A stretch of DNA of 64,000 bases from the NCBI GenBank assembly GCA_013396995.1, contig VWZP01005248.1, positions 1,177 to 65,176 of the forward strand, in the 5' to 3' direction. The position numbers were made by a program, and so were the translations under genes. The stretch comes from Dicaeum eximium. Its lineage: Eukaryota; Chordata; Aves; Passeriformes; Dicaeidae. This document shows positions 1 through 10,625 of the stretch, piece after piece (within the stretch, counting starts at the first letter, position 1; each line of letters opens with the position of its first letter). Under the pieces are notes generated by a model. The model saw nothing but the letters and a program-made list of their open reading frames with translations, made no database searches and was not told the origin of the DNA.

Positions 1-22
1 ACACACACACACACATATATAT
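1..22. repeat. (AC)7(AT)4 microsatellite at the window edge
   Basis: The window opens with seven AC units followed by four AT units. The repeat probably continues before the window, so its true length is unknown. Confidence 0.9.
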
Positions 23-2409
23 GTAGACAGAAGTTGAGTTGCTTCTGCATTTTCACATGTGTACCTGAACCCTTCACAGGATCACATCTCCTCTCACAAT
101 CTCTGAACAGAGCTACCAGACCATTAAACCTCTGTCACTCTCCACTAGCCATGTTGGCATGTCTTAATTTGTCCTTCAACCTTTTCAAAAATTCTCCAGT
201 AGAAACATGTGTATGCAGCAAGAACTGAAAAGTTTTCATTTTGAATGCCAGAATTCAGATTTTGCTTGTTTTCTCACTCACAAGCAGAGGATGTCTCTGG
301 AGTAATTAGAAAAAGAATAGCATTAATTCTGCTTCTCACTGAGGAGGATGCTTCATTAGGATTGATTGCTCATTTCCAAAGATTGTACGTGGCTAATATA
401 ATTACCACTGGAGAACACAAGGCGCTGAGCAACACTTATATCCTTTGGACCACCAAAGTAAATGGACCTTAAGAACAAGCTGAATACTTTTATTTATAAG
501 GAATGTATAAGCAAGGGTTTCAGCTCCAGCAGGAATACTGTCAATTAAATCATGGCTCTATGACTAAATTTGAATCTCTGTTTCTTTACCCTGAAGGTTC
601 TGTATATGTATGTACAAGAGTCTATCTATATGCACATACAAGACTTTATACAGGACTAGATGACACAACACTGAAGGCCACCACAAAGTAAGAGAAGTCA
701 TACTTCTGTTTCACTTTCATTGGAAAGTCATCACCATCAAGCAACTCACTTATGCTGATAACTTGAGCCTGATTCTACTTCACACAAAATTTGCAGCTGC
801 AGAAAAAACAAAACTACTCCAGAAGCCCTCATCCTTTGATTCTTCTGATTATCTCTTACAAAAGAATGGCTCATGAATCAAGGACATTTAGTACCTGAGT
901 TTTTTTTTTCCTATGCTATTCTTATATTTTTATTTCCTCCATGTTGGCCTCATTTCTGAACAACTTCTTATAATTGGGACAGAGTTTTATGGGAGATCAT
1001 AGGAAGCTGGTTTTGTCATTAGGTGAACCCATGAATACAGCTACCTGGCCTTCCAGGCTGCAGGACTACCCATTCAGTTTGTAGCAAAAGGCAAAATATT
1101 AACCATTATGTGCAGATTTTGGCAGGTAAAAAAGTAAAGAAGTTTCACATAAAATGTACAAAACTATACAGGACAAAAAAGTGTGGTCATCCAAACAGAA
1201 ACATGAAGAGACTACATAGAGATGAGAGAAAACCAGAACATATTCTTTCCTAATGAGCTCTTTCCTGATTTAGATATTAAACCTGAATAAAATGGGTATT
1301 AACTGTCTGGAAAAAAATCTACAATATATAAATGTGGGCAGAGAATTTCTCACATCAGTTCTGAAAATATCAGGGCAGGATTAAGAGATCAGCCCAGGGG
1401 GAAGACTGGTAGCTGCCCCACTACAAAGATGAACCACACCTCATATTCAGCTCAGAATTTTGAGGTGCTGCCTCCTGTGCAGCAGCTGCAATTACGAGCA
1501 GCCTGTTCAAAAGGTGCAGGCAAGCATTTAGGGAATCTATTTTAGTCAGGATAAAAATAGCTATCCTTTGCTTCAGCAGTCGAAATGAGAGACTGGGAGT
1601 AGGAGACACACTTCCACATCCACCTAGAACCTTGAATCCCAAAGAGCTTGGACACTTGTGAAAATGTGGAACACAAAACAGAGCCTGTGTTGTTTACTGT
1701 TGCTACCTTCCATGCAGTGAGAGCTAAACTGCAGCATAAAGCACAGGATATCAAAATCCTGGTCATCAGGAATTGAAGCTGGACTCACCAGTGGGAGGGG
1801 AGTAGTCAGAACAAGGGTGGAAAGGGGGAACAGTTTGGCAGACAATGTAAGCTCTGAGGCAAAATGGCAAGAAGTCATAGGACATAATTACCTGTGTAAG
1901 GATTGGGGCAAGTAAAAGACAAACATATGGAGAGATACAGGGTGTGTGGAGGGGGACCTGCCCATATGGCAGTTGAGGGGACAAGCAACAAACAGCAAAA
2001 GGAGAAATCAAAACTCTCCCTTTCCCTTCAACTCTTATGCCTTTCCTCATTATGGGCATTGAAAAATATCCTCGTATTTTTCTGATACTTCCTTTCCCAT
2101 CAAAGCACATCCTGCAATTTCAGTGGTGATGGTAAGTCTTGATGAATAAGAGTGAGGAGGGTTAGGAAATGCCACAGGGGTCTTAGGCAATTACAGCTGA
2201 GAGGGGAAGTGCCCCTGGAGCAACCTTGATGAAGGTGCAGCCTGAAGATTTTGTGATCCCTGCCCTAGGTACAGCACGCGCATCACCAGCACACACAACA
2301 AGCACAAACAGTGTTACAGAAAGAGGAACAACATTGAGAACCTTGCTACAAAGGCAGCTTTTCCTATAAGGGAAACGGTGGGGCTGAGGGTCCAGGAATA
2401 CCTACTTAC
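23..2409 (-). other. PHACTR1 intron after the cassette exon (partial)
   Basis: This is intronic sequence running off the start of the window. I looked for the next expected PHACTR1 exon (PGAPVKLPCL...) and did not find it. Several 60 to 115 codon open frames occur on both strands, but none resembles a known protein. No transposon is recognisable. Confidence 0.8.
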
Positions 2410-2616
2410 CAGTTAAGTGGCTGGCAATCCTGGCAATAGGTTTAGGAGGCAGGGCAGGGGGCTGTTTGAGGAGGGACAACTGTTTCACTGGGGTCTCCTC
2501 ATGGTCTCCAGGGAAAGCAGCAGATTTTTTGGGGGGAAGTAGCAGGACTGGCTTAGCTGTAGGATCTTGGGACAGAAGGACGCCGGATTCATTGGATGTG
2601 GGGCTCTCTTCAGACA
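2410..2616 (-). CDS. PHACTR1: PHACTR1 proline-rich cassette exon (69 codons)
   Basis: This exon is 207 bases, phase 1 to phase 1, acceptor CCTCCAG and donor ACTG|GTAAGT. It reads VSEESPTSNESGVLLSQDPT, then AKPVLLLPPKKSAAFPGDHE, then ETPVKQLSLLKQPPALPPKP and IARIASHLT. PALPPK fits a class II SH3-ligand pattern (P-x-x-P-x-K), so a signalling adaptor may bind here; that is an inference. The common PHACTR1 protein, as I recall it, runs from IMDG almost directly to PGAPVKLPCL, so this exon would be an insertion found only in some isoforms. A weak pyrimidine tract at its acceptor and a long pyrimidine repeat further upstream (2758-2801) fit regulated inclusion. The following exon is not in the window. 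Confidence 0.88.
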
Positions 2617-3650
2617 CTGGAGGACACAACCACATCATAGACGCAACAATGTTACGAGCAAAGCAGCAGCAGATAGAGCCCAAGTCAGACAAGAAAAGCA
2701 GCACAGCAATGCAGATTAGGAGTGACTCATAGATTTCACTCAAACATCGTATAACATAGAAAGGAGGAAAGAAGGAAAGAAAGAAAGTAAAAGAGAAAGA
2801 GTAACACACATCTACACAACAGCCAAATTTCCCATTGCTTCTGACAGAAGCCAGCTCTCCCATGTCAGGCTGGGATGTACTCCCACATCTGGAACACAAA
2901 TCAAGTTTTATAATGTCACATCTCTGATGGTCTGTCACCACTGCTTGCCTAGGAACAGATATGCTAGCAGGTGGTCTGTAAACTTACCCTGTAAAAATTA
3001 AAAAGCACCTCAGAGGGCCTACTCTCTTTCGAAAAGGCTGCATAGCTGTGCAAGACCATGGATGGCAACTTCTACTGCTCACTCTTCCTCACTTGACCTC
3101 TGTCCACAACTCTCAGCAGCACAACCTGATGCAGAAGGAGGAGCTAACCTAGATGTAGAGCATTGCTGTCTCTCTGCACAGGCTGGGGAAGAAGAGCAGC
3201 CAGGCTCACCCAGGGTAGGGCAGCTGACCGTGTTAGTTACTGACAGATGTGCGGTGTGAACATCACACAGCACCACGTGGCAGGTAGAGGGCACGATGTT
3301 GTACCCCAGGGTTCAAAAGGGTTGTAAGCTCTCTGCTCTAGAGCTCATTGGTACATCTGAGATGTAAACAAGAGAGCTAGAAACCTACTTTTACATGTTC
3401 ACAAAGTGCAGAGGTTTTGCCTTACTCCACGAGAGGTTATTTGCTTAGAAGTAGAGGTTACTTCTATATCATGTCAGTCAAAATTTCTCGTGGAGCATTC
3501 AGCGACAATCTCTACACTGTCACCTCCTTCTATACCAGAAGACCTTCATTTTGACAAGGATTTCTCAGGGCTAAACACCAAATGTTAGAAGTCAAAAACT
3601 TGTTTCAAACAGCTTAGAGTATCTGCACCATAACATAAGTGAGATGTTAC
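2617..3650 (-). other. PHACTR1 intron between linker and cassette exons
   Basis: This 1,034-base intron is bounded by GTAACA (donor at 3650) and CCTCCAG (acceptor at 2617). It holds the pyrimidine tract at 2758-2801. The 100 codons open upstream of the cassette exon in its frame are read-through of intron sequence, not an exon extension that I can support. Confidence 0.9.
2758..2801 (-). repeat. (TTTC)n-like pyrimidine tract upstream of the cassette exon
   Basis: The plus strand is almost pure purine (GAAA, GGAAA, AGAA units); on the transcript strand this is a 44-base run of C and U rich in UCUU and CUUU. It lies about 140 to 185 bases before the acceptor at 2616. Such tracts bind PTB-type proteins that repress exons, so it may control cassette inclusion. 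It may also be just a microsatellite. Confidence 0.55.
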
Positions 3651-3830
3651 CTGTCCCATCCATGATCTCTGTGGTTGGGAGCACCTCATATGAGCAGGGT
3701 TCCACAGATGCTGGGACTGACTCCAGTTCTGCTAGGGCTGGCAGGGACACCTGGCTGGAGCTCAGCCCGGAGCCCAGAGGCTGCCCATTCTCCAAAGCTC
3801 CTTCTTCATTTGGTATGGAAAGTTCCCCAT
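3651..3830 (-). CDS. PHACTR1: PHACTR1 exon: acidic, serine-rich linker
   Basis: This exon is 180 bases, phase 1 to phase 1. The acceptor follows a strong pyrimidine tract and ends GAACAG; the donor is ACAG|GTAACA. Read from the split Asp codon it gives [20 protein letters not shown], then [20 protein letters not shown], then [20 protein letters not shown]. This fits the PHACTR1 linker after the first RPEL motif (DGELSISNED...LENGQ...SSSQLSLPALSEMEPVP...PCSYEVL...IMDG). It has no catalytic or known binding motif; it is likely disordered. A Gly-Ser insertion around [12 protein letters not shown] makes it slightly longer than the human version I remember. The C-terminal split codon joins the exon at 2616 to give Val. 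Confidence 0.94.
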
Positions 3831-6800
3831 CTGTTCATAGTCGGAGGAAAGAAGAATGACAAAAAAAGAGACATAAATAAGATGCAGACAGAATTTGAAA
3901 TAAAATCTATTTCCATTAGATTGTTTTCAAACGAGGAACCTGGACTGAGATCTTCTATGTACACATGCACTGGGTTTATGTGGAAAGGTTTTATAGCAGA
4001 GGGGCACAGGGATGACTTCTGTGAGGAGCTGCCAGAAGTTTCCCCCATGTCTGATGGAACCAGTTCCAAGCTAACCACCGCTGGCCAACGCTGGGCCTAT
4101 CAGTGATGGTGGTAGCACCTCTGGGGTAACATATAATTTATGTCAAATATCTGTAGTGATCTTTTGCTCTATCTTGGAATGGTCATTATGAACTGTGGTC
4201 TAAGTTGGTTGATTCAAAAAAAAAAATCTGGTTTCCCTCTCTCTGTTGAATCTGGGAAGTCAGGAATGATGGTAGGTTGGAACTAAAGAATATTAATACA
4301 TACTGCATATAATACTTTAATATTAATAACAAGAATTATCTTTCCTTACACCAACTTTTATGCTATAAGTGACAAAAGCAACATCACAGGGATATGCCCC
4401 TGTTTTACATACAAATAACCACATTTTATGTAAGGAAGAAAATAATTTTTATATTTGCCTGATGTAAGGCCTTGATACTGGGATATATCAGATTCCATTT
4501 AGAAAGCCTGTTTTTATAGTTACTAATAATATCTCCTCTATCTGAGCAAAATTTCTGTGACAGCAGCTGGCATTTTCTTTCCTATCAAACACCACTTCAC
4601 ATTAGAAATAATAAAGAGCAGAAGAAAGGATTCAGATTATTCTCTATAGTGTGAACCTGCATGATTTTTATCTCCAAACTTGTTAAGCACAGCACTCTGA
4701 TACCTGGAGGCAACGACTACATGGACATCACGATTAGAGTTTTATAAAGCAAAGTGTTCAGCCCCTATGGTTACAAATGGAAGCCTGAAATTATAACTGA
4801 AATGTGACCTGTAAAACTAAAAACCAGCAGGCAGATATGCAGAACTTGATTTTACTAAGCATTTCAATTACTTTTTAAAATGAAACTTGGGATTTCAGAA
4901 TATAGTTTCAGATTTTTGAGCACCACTGATTAGCCATATTACTGCTCAATATACCAAGTGGAGATGTACATTAGTCAAATGAATGCACATTTTCCCCTCT
5001 TAGGGCTAACAAACCACTTTGGAAAACAATACTAAAAAGAGAAAAAAGTCTCATTTTGATACTAGTACACAGCAATTAACAAGACTGAAAATACATTAGG
5101 TGATAACTATTCAGAATTATGTTTCTGCCATTAAAAGCCTCTCTATGGCGAGCAAAGTTGGTCTCCTGTTTATTTTGGAGTTATTACAAATACCAAGGTC
5201 TTGACTTTCTTGATTTTGTTGGAGGTTTTTTGCAGACCCAGAGAGCTATTATGGTAATGCAGTCACATCACACTAGACTGAAACCTGACCTATGGCTTTG
5301 AGAGATCAACTGAGCTGGCTAAAAGGTGGCAACATGAATTAAAAGCTAAAGGCTTTGGCCAAGTGTTTGCAGCACAGCCTCCTTTTTAACTGCTGTGGCC
5401 ATTTTATGCAAAGCTGTTTACTTCCCTAGGCAGCAAAAATCAAAAAATGACTCAGCCAGTATTTAAGCTGAACATTTTTTTACTTAGCTGTTAGGGTAGA
5501 AATGCTGTGTATTCTGTGCTGGCTCTGTCTCCCTTTTATAAAGACACACACGTTTACACGTGTTTGGGATAAGGATTAATGTTCTCTCAGTTACCTGACT
5601 TCATGAAAGAGTGTAACTGTTTCTTATGTAGAGCATCTGCTTCTTGAATGAAAGGCAGTGACTGTGTCCGGCAATATATTCATTAATTCAGTGCATTAAT
5701 TCAGACTAAATCTGACTGTAACTATGAGAAAAGTATGCATGACAAACCCAGTAATGTTTGCTTTTTGGAGGAATGACCACACATTCTTCATGAAGAGAAA
5801 TGCCTATTGTAATATGCTGAGCATCTTGAAATCCTACTGTCTTAAGTGTGCTATGTGCTTCTCAAGGTATATTAGCATGATTTTAAAAACTAGCATTTGA
5901 ATGACCCATGAAGACTTATGATTGCAAAAAAAAGTAAAATGTAAGATAAAATTTTAGCTTTTACCTTTTGTCATAATACTAAAGCATGGCAGCTTTCTGT
6001 ACTGACAGTAACCTTTTATCTTACATCTGAATGTCTTTAATTTTGATTTAGAGTCTAAAGCTTGTCCTTGGATTTGAATGAAATCATCAGACATGGCACA
6101 GAATCATGACTGAAATATACTCCCTAAATCAGGTATAGCTTAACAAAGAGCTACCTGGGGAGTTGCTCAAGTACAGCAAACAGATCAAAGATGCGGAAAA
6201 ATAATTTGTAGAGGAAAGAGTATCTTAGTGTGAATTAATCCTGCATCAGAGATATGCTTGACAACCAGATATAAAAGGCAAATTACTTATTATTTTCAAG
6301 GTATTAAAGCTATTCCAGTTGGCTGACATACAAAGGAAAAGAATGCTGGTAATTCAATCATTACATATACATGGATGAACTGATCTGTTTTCAGGAACCG
6401 CTATGAGTTTAAAGTTAATTTTGCACAGTGATAACATATGTAATCTTTTGTTCTCAAACTTGTGAGATCCTTTGCTGTTTTCACTGAGTCTGGTGCTACT
6501 TAGTGGAGAATGACTTCCCCTAAGTCCACGAGCTTTAATAACATCAGCTGAACGTGAAACTGGATGGGTCCATGAGGGAGTAGCTTGACCTCTGCAGTAA
6601 GAGAGCACATGAAGGCTGCTCTTCTCTAATCAGGAGACTGCACACCTGAAGTCACTGAAGAAACAGGACCTCAGAGGAAACTCTCTGCTGCAGAGGACTC
6701 TACCCAGACATTTTGATTCACCTTAGCATGTGTAAACATGTGTAAGCATAGGAGTAAAAGGCCCAGAGATACATAGATTATGTCTTCAAAAACTGGCTCC

Positions 6801-9800
6801 TAAGCATGGTTTGTACTCCTGAAAACACCTGCAATTTCCACTCTCAGGTACTTCTAAAACACTGCCTGGTGTGAAGCAGCCCCCACTGCATCACACTGAC
6901 TGTCACAAACCAGTCCTGTTGTGTTCCCCCTGTTGTAGCTCTGCCTGCCCTCTCACTGTGTCTTTTACCCTGAATACCTTGGGCTATGCAACTTTTTGCA
7001 TATCTGCAAAGTGCCACCCTCATGCATTTCTTCTACAGAAGAATGGCTATAGAAGTCAAAATGGACAAGTTGAAATCCTGGGTTAATTTTTGGATTGGGT
7101 TGTGTCCTTCAGTACTTGTGTGCTCTCAAGTAGACCGTCCAAGCAAGAAATTCTTGATGGCAAAGACTAGGAAGGGCAGAGTAAAAGTCACTGTCATTTT
7201 CTGCCATGACCCCAAGGGTGGGTAATGGAAAATTGAGTGTTCTTGCATGTGGTCAAGACCTGGCCCTGGAACTGTTTCCTAGCCTTGGTGGCTACCTTAA
7301 CACAGTAGCTGGGATCCTCTACAACTTCAGTCCCTAAGCAGACCACTGATGTTGTGGGATCCCATGGAGTTTGAGACAGGCTGCTTCTGGAGGAGTTCAA
7401 AACTTTTCAATTTCACTGCAGCACAACTGGCTCTCCAGTGGCTGCCATGCCTTCCTCCTTCCTGCATTACCAAAGCCACTTCTTCAAGTTTGTCCTCACA
7501 TACTGTCACAAATTCTGCTACAATGCATAAGTGCAACATGTCCAAATGCTGTCAGGACTTATGTTACTGGAAATTTAAGTCTAAATCCATCATTTTAATT
7601 AGATAGAGATTAAAATACAAGAATATAAAACAGGAAGACTGCCCATGTTTCCTTGAAAAGCCATTGCACCACTGGCTTTGGAGTAAGTAATTGGTACACA
7701 CTCATATTCAGAAATTTCTCACTACAGGCAATCTCATCTACATTCAGGAAGAAGAAGAGGTATCACAATACTACAAGTAGATTTAGTTCTTTGACCAGCA
7801 GCAGAAAACAGTGGGCAATTCTAATGACAGATGTTTTTGGGATGGTTACACTTTCATGTGAAAGTCAAGGTCTGTACCTATGTGTAGGAGCAATGGCAAA
7901 AATATATGTTCTTCTAAATGTTGAGGTATGTTCTGTGACGCAGGTGGAAGAGGTGTTTTTAACCTCTCAGGACTATCTGCCTACAAACTATTAGAACAGC
8001 AAGAGCTTAATCACATACTTCTTCAACTTACTATTTTCCAAAAGTACAGAGTATTTGAAAAAATTATAACCTTTGCCTACATTTTCAGAATACTCAAGTC
8101 ACAGAGCCCTGAAAATGGACGATAACAGAAACTGATTCTGTCATGAGTTTGGCCCTTAGCAAGGAAAGAGATCTCTGCAGTTCAGTCAGGAGCAACTTCA
8201 CATGACTAATTTAAATGTGGGGGTCACTGAAATGACAACAGCATTTCTTGTCTTCCAAATACAGCAGCTGGACAGCAGTGACTCTTATGTGAGACTACTG
8301 TGACTTACTACATATTCTGATAATTTTCACCTGCTGGGTGACACAAGGTCCTCTGAAAAGCCAGCAAATCCTGAAGCAAACAGGTCAGAGCATCACTTTA
8401 AACAGCAGGCAAACAAAACAGCTAATTATGCTTTTCCTCAACACAGAAGATATGACAAAACCAACACTAAGCACAAAACAAAATTTCTTGTTCTTGGGTC
8501 AGTCTGTCTGCATTGTTTCCTTTGATCGGTATGGGTTTTTAAAGAAAGAAAAAGCCAAAATTACTCACAGGCCTGCTTTGCCCACCTCTTAGGAAAGGGA
8601 GACAAAGAGATTTACACCTACTGCTCTGTGCAAGATGCCTCTTGGCATGGAAGGTGCTACCACAATCAAATAAATCATTCTGCTAGGAAATGCTAAAGGT
8701 CTGTTGTTTTCTTGAAGGTTTAAAGGTTACCTAACAGGAATTACAAAGAAAATGTTACTTCCACTTCAGGTTCTCAATGAAATATATCCTTTACTAGAAT
8801 TACTCTCAGATTATTACACCACTGAAGGAAATAATGCTTTTGCTCTACACATCTTGCCTTGTTCATACCCTAGTATCATCATAGATGTTTGAGTACTGCT
8901 GCTATTCTTGTGTATTACCACTTCTCTGTCCTACCTCTTTCTTTTCATATCACCTTTGTAAAGGTGAAAAATTACTATAAGGCGGAGTGTCTTTCTTTCA
9001 AATACCTCCAGAGAACTTAGAATCTGCTTCACAAGATGACACAGAAGTTAACAAACTACATCATTATTTGATCAATAGAAAGAAGCTGTAGTGCTTTGGT
9101 AGCAATACAAGGGGAATCTCCCCAAGTTTCAACATGAAAGATGGAGTCAGACTTCACAGGAAAGACTTTTCCTGGGGAGGCCTTTAGGTTTACGTAGGGA
9201 TGGTTCAGAGGGTGGCTACATGTGGGATGTGAGGCAGGGATGAAGTTGGTCACACCTGGGACAGAGGTGTGACTGAAGGCTGCCTTCTGAGCTGGCTGAG
9301 GCACTGATCACTCGGTGTGACAGCCTGGACCACGCCTCACTGGCTGTGGGTCTGATCTGAGTCACACTACAAAACATGGACAGCACAAAGCAGTGAGAAG
9401 GGCAAACCTATTGACAGGAGTTGTTTTTACTCTGAAGTTGCATCTAGGATGATTTCTAGGCCAGCAGGTCATAGTGAGAGCACATTACAGCACATAAGTG
9501 GTAGAAACTGTAAAATTTAATGATAAGCACATTTTTGCTGCTGTTTTTAACTTAAAAAAGTTAGCAGTTTGAGTTAGTAAATTTTTTAATTCCTAATAAG
9601 CTAGAGAAAAAGTAGGTAGCAGATTAAAATGCTCCTGAATTTATGAAGTAGGCTGTACTTCTAATATTTGTGAAAGTTTCTAACTTCTATTGATTTCTAC
9701 CAGATTTTGTACTGCTATTGTCAAAAACTTTTAGACTTCAAATTAATGAGGCTTTAAAGCATATGCATAAGCTCTATTGTGATTAAGAAGTAACTTTATT

Positions 9801-10471
9801 ATGTCTTTATATGATTTGTTGAATTAATTGCCTTAGTTATTGACAAGGGAAGCAGCAAAACAAATAGAAGATGCACTCAGACTGACATACATGTAACAGA
9901 TGTCAACTTCGTGTTGTGTCACCAGTGTAAAACAATGATGTTTGTAAAACAATGGCATTTTGCATAAACAAGACATTATAAACTCAACAAATTAATTATC
10001 TTGAACAAAGAATTATTATCTCTTCTGAGCTGTTTCAGGGGAAAGTCCATTGTTCTGTGCTCATCAGGATCCAAAACCTTTAAATGTTTCCCTTTTTCAC
10101 AAGTTAATCCCAAAGTAACTCATCCAGACAATGGCAACACACAGAGGCACGAACCCACTATATTTTTCCACAGTCTGGATGCTCTGCTCCTTTGCAATCA
10201 GTGACTATTGCCTATTGCTGTGATTTTTTTATTTCTATTGCTTTACATTTCTGATTACTTTTCATTTTTATTTGCTAAATAACTATCACATGTATGCAAC
10301 AGAGAGGGCGAAACCATGGCAAAGTCAAGAGAAATGTTTAGAGATCTCCCTTTGCACAGTCTTGCAATTCAGAACTCTCTATTCCCGGTTCCTAGAGTTA
10401 CAATTATGTAATGTTTGGCCATGAAATTATACGGGATGTCAATTTACTGTTGTGAAAAGAAGAAGACTTAC
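3831..10471 (-). other. PHACTR1 intron between RPEL and linker exons
   Basis: This 6,641-base intron is bounded by AAAG|GTAAGT (10471) and GAACAG (3831). It is AT-rich, with short A and T runs. I see no exon, RNA gene or recognisable transposon. Open frames up to 113 codons (7653-7994) look random. Confidence 0.85.
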
Positions 10472-10552
10472 CTTTATCAAAAATTTCTTTCAGCACTCCT
10501 CGTTTTATAAGCTCCTCTCTGCTTTGCCTCATTGACATTTTTCTTTCCAAAG
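10472..10552 (-). CDS. PHACTR1: PHACTR1 exon: first RPEL actin-binding motif
   Basis: This exon is 81 bases, phase 1 to phase 1. Its acceptor is CTTACAG and its donor AAAG|GTAAGT, close to consensus. It encodes [20 protein letters not shown] followed by LKEIFDK. The RQSREEL...RGVLKE pattern is the N-terminal RPEL motif (R-x-x-x-x-E-L core), which binds monomeric actin and, with the neighbouring basic segment, ties nuclear import to G-actin level. Differences from remembered human PHACTR1 are conservative (ERKM for ERKI, EIFDK for EIYDK). A minus-strand TACTGAC lies 21 bases before the acceptor and is a good branch point. Because the exon is a multiple of three and symmetric in phase, skipping it would remove the motif without a frameshift; I see no evidence that this happens. 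Confidence 0.96.
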
Positions 10553-10571
10553 CTGTAAGCAAAGGATAAGG

Positions 10572-10578
10572 GTCAGTA
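10572..10578 (-). promoter_or_regulatory. likely splicing branch point for the RPEL exon
   Basis: The minus strand reads TACTGAC here, close to the vertebrate branch consensus. Its branch adenosine (position 10573) is 21 bases from the acceptor at 10552, a normal distance. Confidence 0.6.
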
Positions 10579-10600
10579 TAAATAGAAGAGAAATTACTGT

Positions 10601-10625
10601 TTTAAAAGGCTCTATGCCTTTTAAA
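10601..10625. repeat. perfect 10-bp inverted repeat upstream of the RPEL exon
   Basis: TTTAAAAGGC (10601-10610), a 5-base spacer TCTAT, then its exact reverse complement GCCTTTTAAA (10616-10625). In pre-mRNA it can form a 10-bp hairpin about 50 to 75 bases before the 3' splice site of the RPEL exon, just upstream of the branch point. It is AT-rich and may have no function. Confidence 0.6.

Noticed and set aside
1782..1856. A possible extra 65-base minus-strand exon bounded by TTGCCTCAG and CTG|GTGAGT.
   Set aside because: Both splice sites look fair, but the exon is phase 1 to phase 0, unlike all other exons of this gene, and the peptide (LTLSAKLFPLSTLVL) does not match PHACTR1.
2961..3000. 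Minus-strand GGTAAGTTT donor-like sequence near 2985.
   Set aside because: No acceptor or open frame upstream in a usable phase; looks like a decoy site.
3675..4106. 143-codon plus-strand open frame.
   Set aside because: It is antisense to the real PHACTR1 exon at 3651-3830 and owes its openness to that exon's composition.
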